64,000 bases of DNA from contig NZ_PJOM01000002.1 in the NCBI RefSeq assembly GCF_002900965.1, forward strand, positions 1,364,001-1,428,000, read 5' to 3'. The notes below the pieces were generated by a model, which saw only the letters and a list, made by a program, of their open reading frames with translations, was not told the DNA's origin and searched no databases. This document shows, piece by piece, positions 18,541 through 26,349 of this stretch (its first letter is position 1; every line of letters starts with the position of its first letter). The translations under genes and the position numbers were made by a program. The DNA is from Pseudotabrizicola formosa (GTDB lineage Bacteria > Pseudomonadota > Alphaproteobacteria > Rhodobacterales > Rhodobacteraceae).

Positions 18541-19364
18541 CCTGTTGGGAAACCATCGGCGCTTATGCCTTCCGCTCCATCGGCTATGGCGAACGGCTGC
18601 TGCCGCGCAGTGATTTTACCCTCTGCCAACAATTCACGCTGATCGGGTCTGGTCTGATCTGGAACATCTACTTTGGCGTCATCGCGCTTGCCTTCGGCTT
18701 TGTGCTGGCCAATGCGATTGCCTTTGCCAAGGCGTCACACAGCCCCTTGGTGCGCAAGCCCGCAGAATGGTTCATCTTCCTGTTCCGCGGCTCGCCCTTG
18801 TTCATCCAGTTCTTCCTCGCCTATGAGGCGTTGCAGATGCTGCCCCGCGCCGGGATTGATGTCTTCGGTATCACAGTGCAAACCGCCTGGACCACCAAGG
18901 CCTGGGCCGGGGCGTTGTTCGTGCTGTTTCTCAACACCGCCGCCTATTCCGCCGAGATCTTCCATGGCGCGCTCAGGTCCATCCCCAAGGGCGATCTGGA
19001 GGCCGCAGAGGCCTATGGTCTGACAGGATTTGCCAAATTCCGCCGCATCCAGTGGCCCACCATGCTGCGGTTGGCCTGGCCTGCCTACACGAACGAGGCG
19101 ATCTTTCTGTTCCATTCCACCACGCTGGTGTTCTTTTCCGGGTTTCCAGCATTTCAGCAGCGCGGCGATGCGCTGTATTATGCCAGCTATTTCGCGGACA
19201 AAACCTTTAACCCCTTTGTGTCATATCCCATTGTCGCCGGGTACTTCATCGCGCTGACCCTGCTGCTGATCTGGCTGTTCAGCGCCATCAACGCCCGGCT
19301 GAACCGGCACTTGCCGTCCAATATGGGAGGTAAAATTCGCTTGCGTCCTCAGGTGATCCGATAG
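18537..19364 (+). CDS. Amino acid ABC transporter permease (HisM-like)
   Basis: 275 residues, partner of the preceding permease. The EAA loop is GDLEAAEAYGLTGFAKFRRI, preceded by FLNTAAYSAEIFHGALRSIPK. Helices are visible at YFGVIALAFGFVLANAIA, EWFIFLFRGSPLFIQFFLAY and YFIALTLLLIWLFSAI. The last gene of the importer operon; the polyamine-type ligase gene begins 122 bases downstream on the same strand, so read-through is possible. Confidence 0.93.
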   Translation: MTCWETIGAYAFRSIGYGERLLPRSDFTLCQQFTLIGSGLIWNIYFGVIALAFGFVLANAIAFAKASHSPLVRKPAEWFIFLFRGSPLFIQFFLAYEALQMLPRAGIDVFGITVQTAWTTKAWAGALFVLFLNTAAYSAEIFHGALRSIPKGDLEAAEAYGLTGFAKFRRIQWPTMLRLAWPAYTNEAIFLFHSTTLVFFSGFPAFQQRGDALYYASYFADKTFNPFVSYPIVAGYFIALTLLLIWLFSAINARLNRHLPSNMGGKIRLRPQVIR

Positions 19365-19372
19365 TAGCGTCT

Positions 19373-19384
19373 ATTTGATCAAAT
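19373..19384. promoter_or_regulatory. 12-bp palindrome before the glutamylpolyamine ligase gene
   Basis: ATTTGATCAAAT is a perfect palindrome in an otherwise GC-rich region, 9 bases after the permease stop and about 100 bases before the first ligase gene. It is a candidate operator for the polyamine cluster. Confidence 0.4.
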
Positions 19385-19389
19385 TATTC

Positions 19390-19421
19390 GGGCACCCGTC
19401 CGGACCCGTGCCCCGCACGGG
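19390..19421 (+). promoter_or_regulatory. Two mutually exclusive leader hairpins
   Basis: GGGCAC (19390-19395) can pair with GTGCCC (19408-19413). The overlapping CCCGTGC (19405-19411) pairs perfectly with GCACGGG (19415-19421) around CCC. Only one can form at a time. GGGAGGAAAG follows directly, so one form could hide a ribosome-binding-like sequence. An attenuator-like role is inference. Confidence 0.35.
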
Positions 19422-19442
19422 AGGAAAGATCACAAACCAAGG

Positions 19443-19490
19443 ATGGAACAAGGGCTGCGCCCGCTGCAACGCCCCGACCAACGATCATGA
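19443..19490 (+). CDS. Possible 15-codon leader peptide
   Basis: An ATG at 19443 opens a 15-codon frame (MEQGLRPLQRPDQRS) whose TGA overlaps the ATG of the ligase gene (ATGA at 19487-19490). The ligase ATG itself has no purine-rich site in the 20 bases before it, so translation coupled to this leader would make sense. The leader's own site is weak: AAGG lies too close to the start and GGAGG is 18 bases away. It may be chance. Confidence 0.3.
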   Translation: MEQGLRPLQRPDQRS

Positions 19491-20824
19491 TGAAGGACTA
19501 TCTGCGTAAACACCCGCAAGTGCGCACGATCCGCGTTGCCGCCGCCGACCTGAACGGTCAGGCCCGCGGCAAGCGCATCCCCTCCCGCTATGCCGACAAG
19601 GCGGTCAAGGACGGAACCCGCTTTCCATTCTCGATCCTGTCGCTCGACATCTGGGGCGAGGATATCGACGACAGCCCGATGGTCTTTGAACAGGGCGATC
19701 AGGATGGCGTGCTCAAGCCCACCGAACGCGGCTTCATGCCAATGCCCTGGCTGGAGGCACCAACGGCCCTGCTGCCGATCTGGATGTTCCGCGAAAACGG
19801 CACCCCTTATGATGGCGACCCCCGCCATGCGCTGAACGCGGTGGTGAACAAATACAAGAAACGCGGGCTGACCCCCGTGGTGGCGATGGAGCTGGAATTC
19901 TTCCTGATCGACGATTCCGGCAAGACGCTGCAAGTGCCCTCCTCGCCCCGGTCCGGCAAGCGGCGCAAGGCGGCGGAAACCATGTCGATCCGCGCGCTGG
20001 ACGCGTTTGACACCTTCTTCACCGATCTCTACGACGCCTGCGAGGCGATGGACATTCCCGCCGACACCTCCACCTCGGAAACCGGGCTTGGCCAGTTCGA
20101 GGTGAACCTGATGCATTGCGACGACGCCCTGCGCGCCGCCGATGATGCCTGGCTGTTCAAGCTCCTCGTCAAGGGTCTGGCACGGCGTCACGGCTTTGCC
20201 GCCAGCTTCATGGCGAAACCTTACGCCGAATACTCCGGCTCTGGCCTGCACACGCATTTCTCGGTGCTGGACGCCGCGGGTGACAACATCTTTGACTCCG
20301 GCGGCCCCAAGGGTACGGCCGCGCTCAAGCACGCCGTTGCCGGCTGTCTGGCCGCGATGAGCGATTCCACGCTGGTCTTTGCCCCGCATGAAAACAGCTA
20401 TGAACGGCTGGTGCCCGACAAACACGCCCCCACCGCGATCTGCTGGGGCTATGAAAACCGCACCGCCGCCATCCGCATCCCCGCAGGCAGCCCGGCGGCA
20501 CGGCGGATCGAACACCGCGTCGCGGGCGGCGATGTGAACCCCTATCTGATGCTGGCCACCATCCTTGGCGCCGCGCTGATGGGGATGGAGGATGAGATGG
20601 AACCGCCCTCCCCCGTCACCGGCAACGCTTATGCGATGGACCTGCCGCAAATCCCCGCGACATGGGAAGAGGCGATTGATGCGTTCGAGAACAGCGACAT
20701 GCTGTCACGCTTCCTGCCCAAAGAGCTGATCCGAAACTTCGTGCTGACCAAGCGGCAGGAGATGCATTACATCGCCGAACTGACCCCGGAAGAACGGATC
20801 GAGCTTTACCTCGACACGGTCTGA
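19487..20824 (+). CDS. Glutamine synthetase-family ligase (gamma-glutamylpolyamine synthetase type)
   Basis: 445 residues with the glutamine synthetase catalytic domain: VVAMELEFFLID (metal ligands), GLGQFEVNL, SGSGLHTHFSV, PHENSYERLVP and NRTAAIRIP, then ARRIEHRVAGGDVNPYLMLA. The N-terminal beta-grasp part has AADLNGQARGKRIP. Absence of the GlnA adenylylation loop and the clustering with an amidotransferase and an FAD oxidase point to PuuA-like gamma-glutamylation of putrescine or another amine rather than ammonia assimilation. The start is ATG-ATG overlapping a short upstream frame. Confidence 0.87.
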   Translation: MMKDYLRKHPQVRTIRVAAADLNGQARGKRIPSRYADKAVKDGTRFPFSILSLDIWGEDIDDSPMVFEQGDQDGVLKPTERGFMPMPWLEAPTALLPIWMFRENGTPYDGDPRHALNAVVNKYKKRGLTPVVAMELEFFLIDDSGKTLQVPSSPRSGKRRKAAETMSIRALDAFDTFFTDLYDACEAMDIPADTSTSETGLGQFEVNLMHCDDALRAADDAWLFKLLVKGLARRHGFAASFMAKPYAEYSGSGLHTHFSVLDAAGDNIFDSGGPKGTAALKHAVAGCLAAMSDSTLVFAPHENSYERLVPDKHAPTAICWGYENRTAAIRIPAGSPAARRIEHRVAGGDVNPYLMLATILGAALMGMEDEMEPPSPVTGNAYAMDLPQIPATWEEAIDAFENSDMLSRFLPKELIRNFVLTKRQEMHYIAELTPEERIELYLDTV

Positions 20825-20902
20825 CGCCAGACCTGCCGCGCCCCCTTGACCAAACAGGGGGGCGTGGCACAGAACTTGGTCACCCTCAATTTCGGACAGG
20901 TC

Positions 20903-21583
20903 ATGCTGATCGGCATTCTGCAAACCGGGCTCGCCCCCGACGCTCTGGCCCCGGCCATGGGCGATTACCCCGACATGTTCGCCCGCCTGCTGGACGGGCA
21001 CGGCTTTACCTTCCGCACCTATCAGGTGGTCAACGGGATCTTCCCGGGCACCGTGCAGGATTGTGATGGCTGGCTGATCACCGGCTCCAAACATGGGGCC
21101 TACGAAGACCACCCCTGGATTCCGCCCTTGGAGGAGTTCATCAGGCAGGCCTTCGCCGCCCGCGTCCCGGTCGTCGGCATCTGCTTTGGCCATCAGATCA
21201 TCGCGCAGGCCATGGGGGGCAAGGTTGAAAAATACGCTGGCGGCTGGTCCGTCGGCCCCACAAGCTACGATTTCGACGGCGAAACCATCACGCTGAACGC
21301 CTGGCATCAGGATCAGGTTGTCAAGCGGCCCGAAGGCGCAAAGGTCATTGCCACCAATGCCTTTTGTGAGAATGCAGCGCTCCTCTACGACGACCGGGCG
21401 CTGACCATTCAGGCGCATCCCGAGTTCAGGGATGCGTTTGTCGACGGGCTGATGAAAACCCGTGCCATCGGCGTGGTGCCCGACCCGCTGTTGCAGACAG
21501 CCGCGACAAAACTGGGTACACCTTTGGATGATACCTCTGTCGCCGCCAAGATCGCGGCCTTCTTCAAAGCGCCCCGGACCTGA
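20903..21583 (+). CDS. Class I glutamine amidotransferase-like hydrolase
   Basis: 226 residues with the triad of class I GATases: Cys in VVGICFGHQIIAQAMGG and His-Glu in IQAHPEF. Other marks are WLITGSKHGAYED and the NAWHQDQV strand, found in GMP synthase-like stand-alone GATases. Sitting between two glutamine synthetase-like ligases, it may hydrolyse a gamma-glutamyl amide (the role of PuuD, a related fold) or supply ammonia. The start at 20903 gives the family's MLIGILQTG opening; AGG lies six bases before it. Confidence 0.87.
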   Translation: MLIGILQTGLAPDALAPAMGDYPDMFARLLDGHGFTFRTYQVVNGIFPGTVQDCDGWLITGSKHGAYEDHPWIPPLEEFIRQAFAARVPVVGICFGHQIIAQAMGGKVEKYAGGWSVGPTSYDFDGETITLNAWHQDQVVKRPEGAKVIATNAFCENAALLYDDRALTIQAHPEFRDAFVDGLMKTRAIGVVPDPLLQTAATKLGTPLDDTSVAAKIAAFFKAPRT

Positions 21584-21612
21584 CGTCCGGGGGCAAACAC
21601 ACGGACCAACCC

Positions 21613-22968
21613 ATGTCCAAATGGACCGAAAAACTGCCCGAAGCCGCCCGTGATTTCATCGGCGACCGCCGCGTGGACGAGGTGGAATGCATCATCGGCG
21701 ATATCGCCGGGGTGGCGCGTGGCAAGGCCATGCCCGCCGCCAAATTCGCGACGCAGAAAAGCTATTTCCTGCCGAATTCCATCTTTCTGCAAACCATCAC
21801 CGGCGAATGGGCCGATAACCCGTTTGACGCCTTCACCGAACCCGACATGATCCTGGAGCCGGATTTCACCACCGCCACCGCAGCCCCCTGGACGGCGGAT
21901 GTGACCTTGCAGGTGATCCATGACGCCAAGGATCAGAACGGGGTGCTGGTGCCCTTTGCGCCACGCAATGTGCTGCGCCGGATTGTGGATCTTTACGCCG
22001 AACAGGGCTGGCAGGCCGTGGTGGCCCCCGAGATGGAATTCTTCCTGACCGCCCGCAACATCGACCCCAACATGCCGGTGATGCCGCCCATGGGCCGATC
22101 AGGCCGCAGGGCGGCGGGCAAGCAGGCCTATTCGATGTCAGCGGTCGATGAATATGGCAAGGTGATCGACGACATCTATGACTTCGCCGAGGCGCAGGGG
22201 CTCGAGATTGACGGCATCCTGCAAGAGGGCGGTGCCGGCCAGATCGAGCTGAACCTCGCCCATGGTGACCCGGTGCGGCTGGCCGATGACGTGTTCTTCT
22301 TCAAGCGCCTGATCCGCGAAGCCGCCCTGCGCCATGATTGCTTTGCCACCTTCATGGCCAAGCCGATTGCTGGTGAGCCCGGCTCGGCCATGCACATCCA
22401 CACCTCGGTGGTGGATTCAAAGACCGGCAAGAACATCTTTTCCGGGCCAAAGGGCGTGGAAACCGAAGCGTTCTTGCACTTCATCGGTGGCTTGCAGAAC
22501 CACCTTGGCGCAGGCATCGCGCTGCTGGCCCCTTATGTGAACAGCTACCGCCGCTATGTCCCCGATTTTGCCGCCCCGATCAATCTGGAATGGGGCCGCG
22601 ACAACCGCACCACCGGTCTGCGCGTGCCAATCTCCACCCCCGCCGGGCGCCGGGTGGAAAACCGCTTGCCGGGCATGGATTGCAACCCCTATCTGGGCAT
22701 CGCGGCAACGCTGGCCTGCGGTTACCTGGGCCTGATGGAAAAGCGCAATCCACGCCCAGAATTCATCGGCTCCGCCTATATCGACAGTGACGAGATCCCC
22801 GTCAACATGGGCGACGCGCTGGACCTGCTGGATGAGGATGCGGCGCTCAAGGCGGTGCTGGGCGACAGCTTCTGCAAGGTCTACGATTCCGTCAAACGCA
22901 ACGAATACAAGGAGTTCCTGCAGGTGATCAGCCCGTGGGAGCGTGAGCATCTGCTCTTGAACGTATGA
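21613..22968 (+). CDS. Second glutamine synthetase-family ligase (PuuA-like)
   Basis: 451 residues, only distantly like the first ligase. It has IIGDIAGVARGKAMP, VVAPEMEFFLTA, GAGQIELNLAHGDP, EPGSAMHIHTSVVD, NSYRRYVPDFAAPINLEWGRDNR and RRVENRLPGMDCNPYL. This pattern is closest to the gamma-glutamylputrescine synthetases of putrescine degradation. The stop overlaps the following oxidase ATG by four bases, which ties it to oxidation of the glutamylated amine. Paired paralogues suggest different amine substrates. Confidence 0.88.
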   Translation: MSKWTEKLPEAARDFIGDRRVDEVECIIGDIAGVARGKAMPAAKFATQKSYFLPNSIFLQTITGEWADNPFDAFTEPDMILEPDFTTATAAPWTADVTLQVIHDAKDQNGVLVPFAPRNVLRRIVDLYAEQGWQAVVAPEMEFFLTARNIDPNMPVMPPMGRSGRRAAGKQAYSMSAVDEYGKVIDDIYDFAEAQGLEIDGILQEGGAGQIELNLAHGDPVRLADDVFFFKRLIREAALRHDCFATFMAKPIAGEPGSAMHIHTSVVDSKTGKNIFSGPKGVETEAFLHFIGGLQNHLGAGIALLAPYVNSYRRYVPDFAAPINLEWGRDNRTTGLRVPISTPAGRRVENRLPGMDCNPYLGIAATLACGYLGLMEKRNPRPEFIGSAYIDSDEIPVNMGDALDLLDEDAALKAVLGDSFCKVYDSVKRNEYKEFLQVISPWEREHLLLNV

Positions 22969-24266
22969 ACCTGCTGCACGCCAATGACCGGACGGGGGAA
23001 TACCCGCCGTCCTATTACGCGGCCACCGCCACGCCGCTGGACCCGTTTGCCACGCTGCGGGGCCAGACCCGCGCCGATGTCTGCATCATCGGTGGCGGTT
23101 ACACCGGATTGTCCGCCGCGCTGCATCTGGCCGAGGCTGGCCTTGATGTGGTGCTGCTGGAGGCGCATCGCATGGGCTTTGGCGCCTCGGGTCGCAACGG
23201 CGGTCAGGTGGGCAGCGGTCAGCGTCAGGATCAGGACTGGCTGGAGGCGGCCGTGGGGCGCGAGGACGCGCGGCGGCTGTGGGATATGGGCGAAGATGCC
23301 AAGGCCCTGGTGCGCGGCCTGATCGACCGCCATGCCATGCCAGTCACCTTTCATCCCGGCATCGCCCACGCCTGCCGCTCTGCCGCAGAGGTGCGCCACG
23401 CGCACCATTATGCCGAAAAACTGGCGCGCGATTACGGCTACACCCAGATCGAACCGCTGGACCGCGACCAGATGCGCGCCATCATCGGATCAGATGCCTA
23501 TCACGGCGGCGATCTCGATTGGGGCGCGGGCCATCTGCACCCGCTGAACTTTGCGCTTGGTCTGGCACAGGCCGCAACGGGTGCCGGCGCGCGGCTGTAT
23601 GAGCGTTCGGAGGTGCATCACATCACCCATGGCGACAAACCCGTGGTGCGCACCGCCAGCGGGCAGGTGACCTGTGATCACGTCATCCTTGCCGGCAACG
23701 GCTATCTGGGCGGGCTGGACCGCAAGATTGCGGCCCGCGTCATGCCGATCAACAATTTCATCCTGGCGACCGAGCCTTTGGGGGACCGTGCCGCCGGGGT
23801 GCTGTCACGCCCGATTGCCGTGGCCGATACCAAATTCGTGGTCAACTATTGGCGGCTGTCCGAAGACAACCGCCTGCTGTTCGGGGGGGGCGAAAGCTAT
23901 GGCTACCGCTTTCCCGATGTCATCAAGACCGTCATGAAACCGATGCTGGAGGTCTATCCCCAGCTGCGCGATGTGCGGGTGGATTACGCCTGGGGCGGCA
24001 CGCTCGCCATCACCATGAACCGGATGCCCTGCTTTGCAAGGCCCGCGCCGAAGGTTCTGTCAGCCTCCGGCTACTCGGGTCACGGCGTGGCGATGGCGAC
24101 ACTTGCGGGCAAGATGATGGCGCAGGCGGTGCAGGGTCAGGCCAGCGGGTTCGACCTGATGGCCCGCCTGCCGCAGCCGCGCTTTCCGGGCGGGGCGGCT
24201 CTGCGCTGGCCGTTGCTGGTCGCCGCGATGACCTGGTATTCGCTGCGCGACCGGCTGGGCGTATAG
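22965..24266 (+). CDS. FAD-dependent oxidase (gamma-glutamylputrescine oxidase, PuuB/OrdL type)
   Basis: 433 residues of the DAO family. The Rossmann dinucleotide motif is ADVCIIGGGYTGLSAALHLA, followed by VVLLEAHRMGFGASGRNGGQVGSG, which is almost diagnostic of the PuuB/OrdL group. The C-terminal FAD contact is ASGYSGHGVAMATLAGK. It would oxidise gamma-glutamylputrescine to the aldehyde, releasing ammonia and hydrogen peroxide. It is coupled to the second ligase. An aldehyde dehydrogenase, the expected next enzyme, is not in the cluster. Confidence 0.9.
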   Translation: MNLLHANDRTGEYPPSYYAATATPLDPFATLRGQTRADVCIIGGGYTGLSAALHLAEAGLDVVLLEAHRMGFGASGRNGGQVGSGQRQDQDWLEAAVGREDARRLWDMGEDAKALVRGLIDRHAMPVTFHPGIAHACRSAAEVRHAHHYAEKLARDYGYTQIEPLDRDQMRAIIGSDAYHGGDLDWGAGHLHPLNFALGLAQAATGAGARLYERSEVHHITHGDKPVVRTASGQVTCDHVILAGNGYLGGLDRKIAARVMPINNFILATEPLGDRAAGVLSRPIAVADTKFVVNYWRLSEDNRLLFGGGESYGYRFPDVIKTVMKPMLEVYPQLRDVRVDYAWGGTLAITMNRMPCFARPAPKVLSASGYSGHGVAMATLAGKMMAQAVQGQASGFDLMARLPQPRFPGGAALRWPLLVAAMTWYSLRDRLGV

Positions 24267-24316
24267 GCAACCGCTTGCCACGTCATGGATTTGTCACTGG
24301 CTTTGGCAACCCACAA

Positions 24317-24346
24317 AGTTTAAGCAGGCCTTAAACTGAGTTTAAG
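24317..24346. promoter_or_regulatory. Three copies of an 8-bp operator-like half-site
   Basis: AGTTTAAG (24317-24324) and CTTAAACT (24330-24337) form a perfect inverted repeat with a five-base spacer. A third AGTTTAAG follows at 24339-24346, ten bases from the DegT-type gene's ATG, where its AAGGAAA also serves as ribosome-binding site. A bound repressor would block both transcription and translation start. Confidence 0.5.
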
Positions 24347-24355
24347 GAAAACCCC

Positions 24356-25546
24356 ATGGCACATGACGGCCAGACCCTGCCCCCCAATGTCTACGACGCC
24401 GAACCGATCCCCGAGGCCGCACGGGCCGAAATCGAGCGGCTTCTGAGCTCGGGCGATCTGTTCCGCTACACCGCCGCCAAGGACTCCCCCGTTAGCCTGC
24501 TGGAACAGGAATTTGCCGATCTGCTGGGCAGCCGCTATGCGCTGGCCGTATCCTCCTGCTCTGCCGCGCTGTTCCTGTCGCTCAAGGCGCTGGACCTGCC
24601 GCGCGGCAGCCGGGTGCTGATCCCCGCCTTCACCTTCGCCGCCGTACCCTCTGCCGTGGTCCACGCCGATTGCGTGCCGGTGCTGGTGGAAGTTGGCGAC
24701 AGCTACCGCATTGATATGAATGACTTTGCCGCCAAACTGCCAGAGGCTTCTGCCGTACTGATCAGCCATATGCGCGGCCACACGTCCGACATGGATGCCA
24801 TCATGGCGCTGTGCGATGCCGCCGGTATTCCGGTGATCGAAGACGCGGCGCATTCCTTGGGCACGCTCTGGGCCGGGCGCTATATCGGCACCCTTGGCAA
24901 GGTTGGCTGCTTCAGCTTCCAGTCCTACAAGATGGTAAACGCGGGCGAAGGCGGCATTCTGGTCACGGATGATCCCGAAATCGCTGCCCGCGCGGTGATC
25001 ATGTCGGGCGCCTATGAGGAGAACTGGAAAAAGCACCCCGGCTTTCAGAACAGCTACTGCGCATGGCAGAACAAGCTGCCGCTCTACAATCTGCGCATGC
25101 AGAACCTTTCGGCGGCGGTGATCCGGCCGCAACTGCCGCTGATCGCGCGGCGGGTGGCCGACGGGCGGCGCAATCATGACCATGTGGCGGCGGCGCTGAA
25201 TGCAAGCGGGGTGCTGCAGGTGCCCCCTGCCCTGCCGCCCGAGCTGCGTGCGCCGGATTCGATCCAGTTCACCCTCGCCGGCAGCTGGACCGACGCGCAG
25301 GCGCACCGTTTTCAAGCCGAGGCAAAGGCCCGCGGCGTGTCGGTGCAGATCTTCGGCCTGTCCGATGGCAATGCGCGGGCGTTCTGGAACTGGCAGTTTC
25401 TGGGCGACGCGCCAGACCTGCCGCTGACCCGCGCCATGTTGATGCGCGCCTGCGATGTGCGTCTCCCGGCGCGGCTGACGGTGCCAGAGCTGGACTACAT
25501 CGCCGACGCGCTGACCGATGCGGCCCGGGCCGCACAGGCCGCCTGA
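24356..25546 (+). CDS. DegT/DnrJ/EryC1-family PLP aminotransferase
   Basis: 396 residues. The family marks are GSRYALAVSSCSAALFLSLKAL, IPAFTFAAVPSAVVHADCVPV, PVIEDAAHSLGT and the PLP-lysine segment FSFQSYKMVNAGEGGIL. DegT enzymes usually aminate keto-sugars for envelope glycans, but no sugar-nucleotide gene is nearby. Its place after the polyamine cluster suggests amination or deamination linked to that pathway; the separate operator just upstream argues for its own promoter. Substrate unknown. Confidence 0.87.
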   Translation: MAHDGQTLPPNVYDAEPIPEAARAEIERLLSSGDLFRYTAAKDSPVSLLEQEFADLLGSRYALAVSSCSAALFLSLKALDLPRGSRVLIPAFTFAAVPSAVVHADCVPVLVEVGDSYRIDMNDFAAKLPEASAVLISHMRGHTSDMDAIMALCDAAGIPVIEDAAHSLGTLWAGRYIGTLGKVGCFSFQSYKMVNAGEGGILVTDDPEIAARAVIMSGAYEENWKKHPGFQNSYCAWQNKLPLYNLRMQNLSAAVIRPQLPLIARRVADGRRNHDHVAAALNASGVLQVPPALPPELRAPDSIQFTLAGSWTDAQAHRFQAEAKARGVSVQIFGLSDGNARAFWNWQFLGDAPDLPLTRAMLMRACDVRLPARLTVPELDYIADALTDAARAAQAA

Positions 25547-25673
25547 AGCACCCATGGGCGCCTTCACAGATCCGACCCTCACCCTTGGAACGCCAGAAAA
25601 CACAGGTTTCCGGTTTCACTCAAGGTGGCAGTCGGGTGCCGCGCCCCGGAGATCGTCAGCATTCAGATTAGGT

Positions 25674-25750
25674 TGGCGATCCCGGGAGGACTCGAACCCC
25701 CGACCCGCTGCTTAGAAGGCAGCTGCTCTATCCAGCTGAGCTACGGGACC
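25674..25750 (-). tRNA. tRNA-Arg (anticodon TCT)
   Basis: On the minus strand the acceptor 5' strand GGTCCCG pairs with CGGGATC, followed by discriminator G and an encoded CCA. The D-arm is GCTCAGCTGGATAGAGC. The anticodon arm is GCTGC-CTTCTAA-GCAGC with TCT at positions 34-36, and the T-loop is TTCGAGT. Total 77 bases including CCA. It reads AGA, a rare codon in a genome this rich in G+C. Confidence 0.97.
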
Positions 25751-25780
25751 GACGCGCCCTTTTTGCGGCAAGTGCGCGCG

Positions 25781-26245
25781 TTAGACAAGGCTGCGCGTCA
25801 TGAAAACCGAATTCGGATCGTCGGCATAGCCTTCAAAGGGCGGACATTCGGTAAACCCGGCATTGGCGTACAGCGCCCGGGCGGCGACAAAGGTGGGCTG
25901 CACCCCGGTTTCCAGCGACAGCCGGGCGAAACCTTCGGCCCGTGCGGCATCGACCAGATGTTCCAGCATCCGGCGCGACAGCCCCCTGCCCCGCACTTCC
26001 GACAGAATATGCATCGACTTGATCTCGGCATGGCCTGCGTCGATCCGCTTGAAGGCACCCATGCCGATGGGCTCGCCCTCTTCGCGCATCACGAAAAACC
26101 AGATCCCCGGGCTGGCAAGCTGACCGGCATCCATCATATGGACGCTTTCGGGGGGCGTATCGGCGTGCATTTCAAGGGTGTGGCGTCGCATCAGCAGGGC
26201 AAGGTCGGTGCCAAGCGGCGATTCCAGCGCGATGGTAGGGCTCAT
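25781..26245 (-). CDS. GNAT family N-acetyltransferase
   Basis: 154 residues with the GNAT core: strand IWFFVMREEGEPIGMGAFKRI, then AEIKSMHILSEVRGRGLSRRMLEHLVDAA, in which the R-G-R-G-L acetyl-CoA pyrophosphate loop is clear, and the final ARALYANAGFTECPPF. The start at 26245 fits the family; 18 further residues upstream would add a basic stretch with no homology. Many relatives acetylate small amines or protein N-termini; the substrate is unknown. Confidence 0.9.
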   Translation of the reverse strand: MSPTIALESPLGTDLALLMRRHTLEMHADTPPESVHMMDAGQLASPGIWFFVMREEGEPIGMGAFKRIDAGHAEIKSMHILSEVRGRGLSRRMLEHLVDAARAEGFARLSLETGVQPTFVAARALYANAGFTECPPFEGYADDPNSVFMTRSLV

Positions 26246-26349
26246 GATCTCACTTCGGTTCGGGCGTCGCGCCAACAGAGACCGAATTTCTGAACACAAT
26301 CAATATGCCATCGCTGTCTTGACCCATATTCCTGACAGATCCGTGCACC

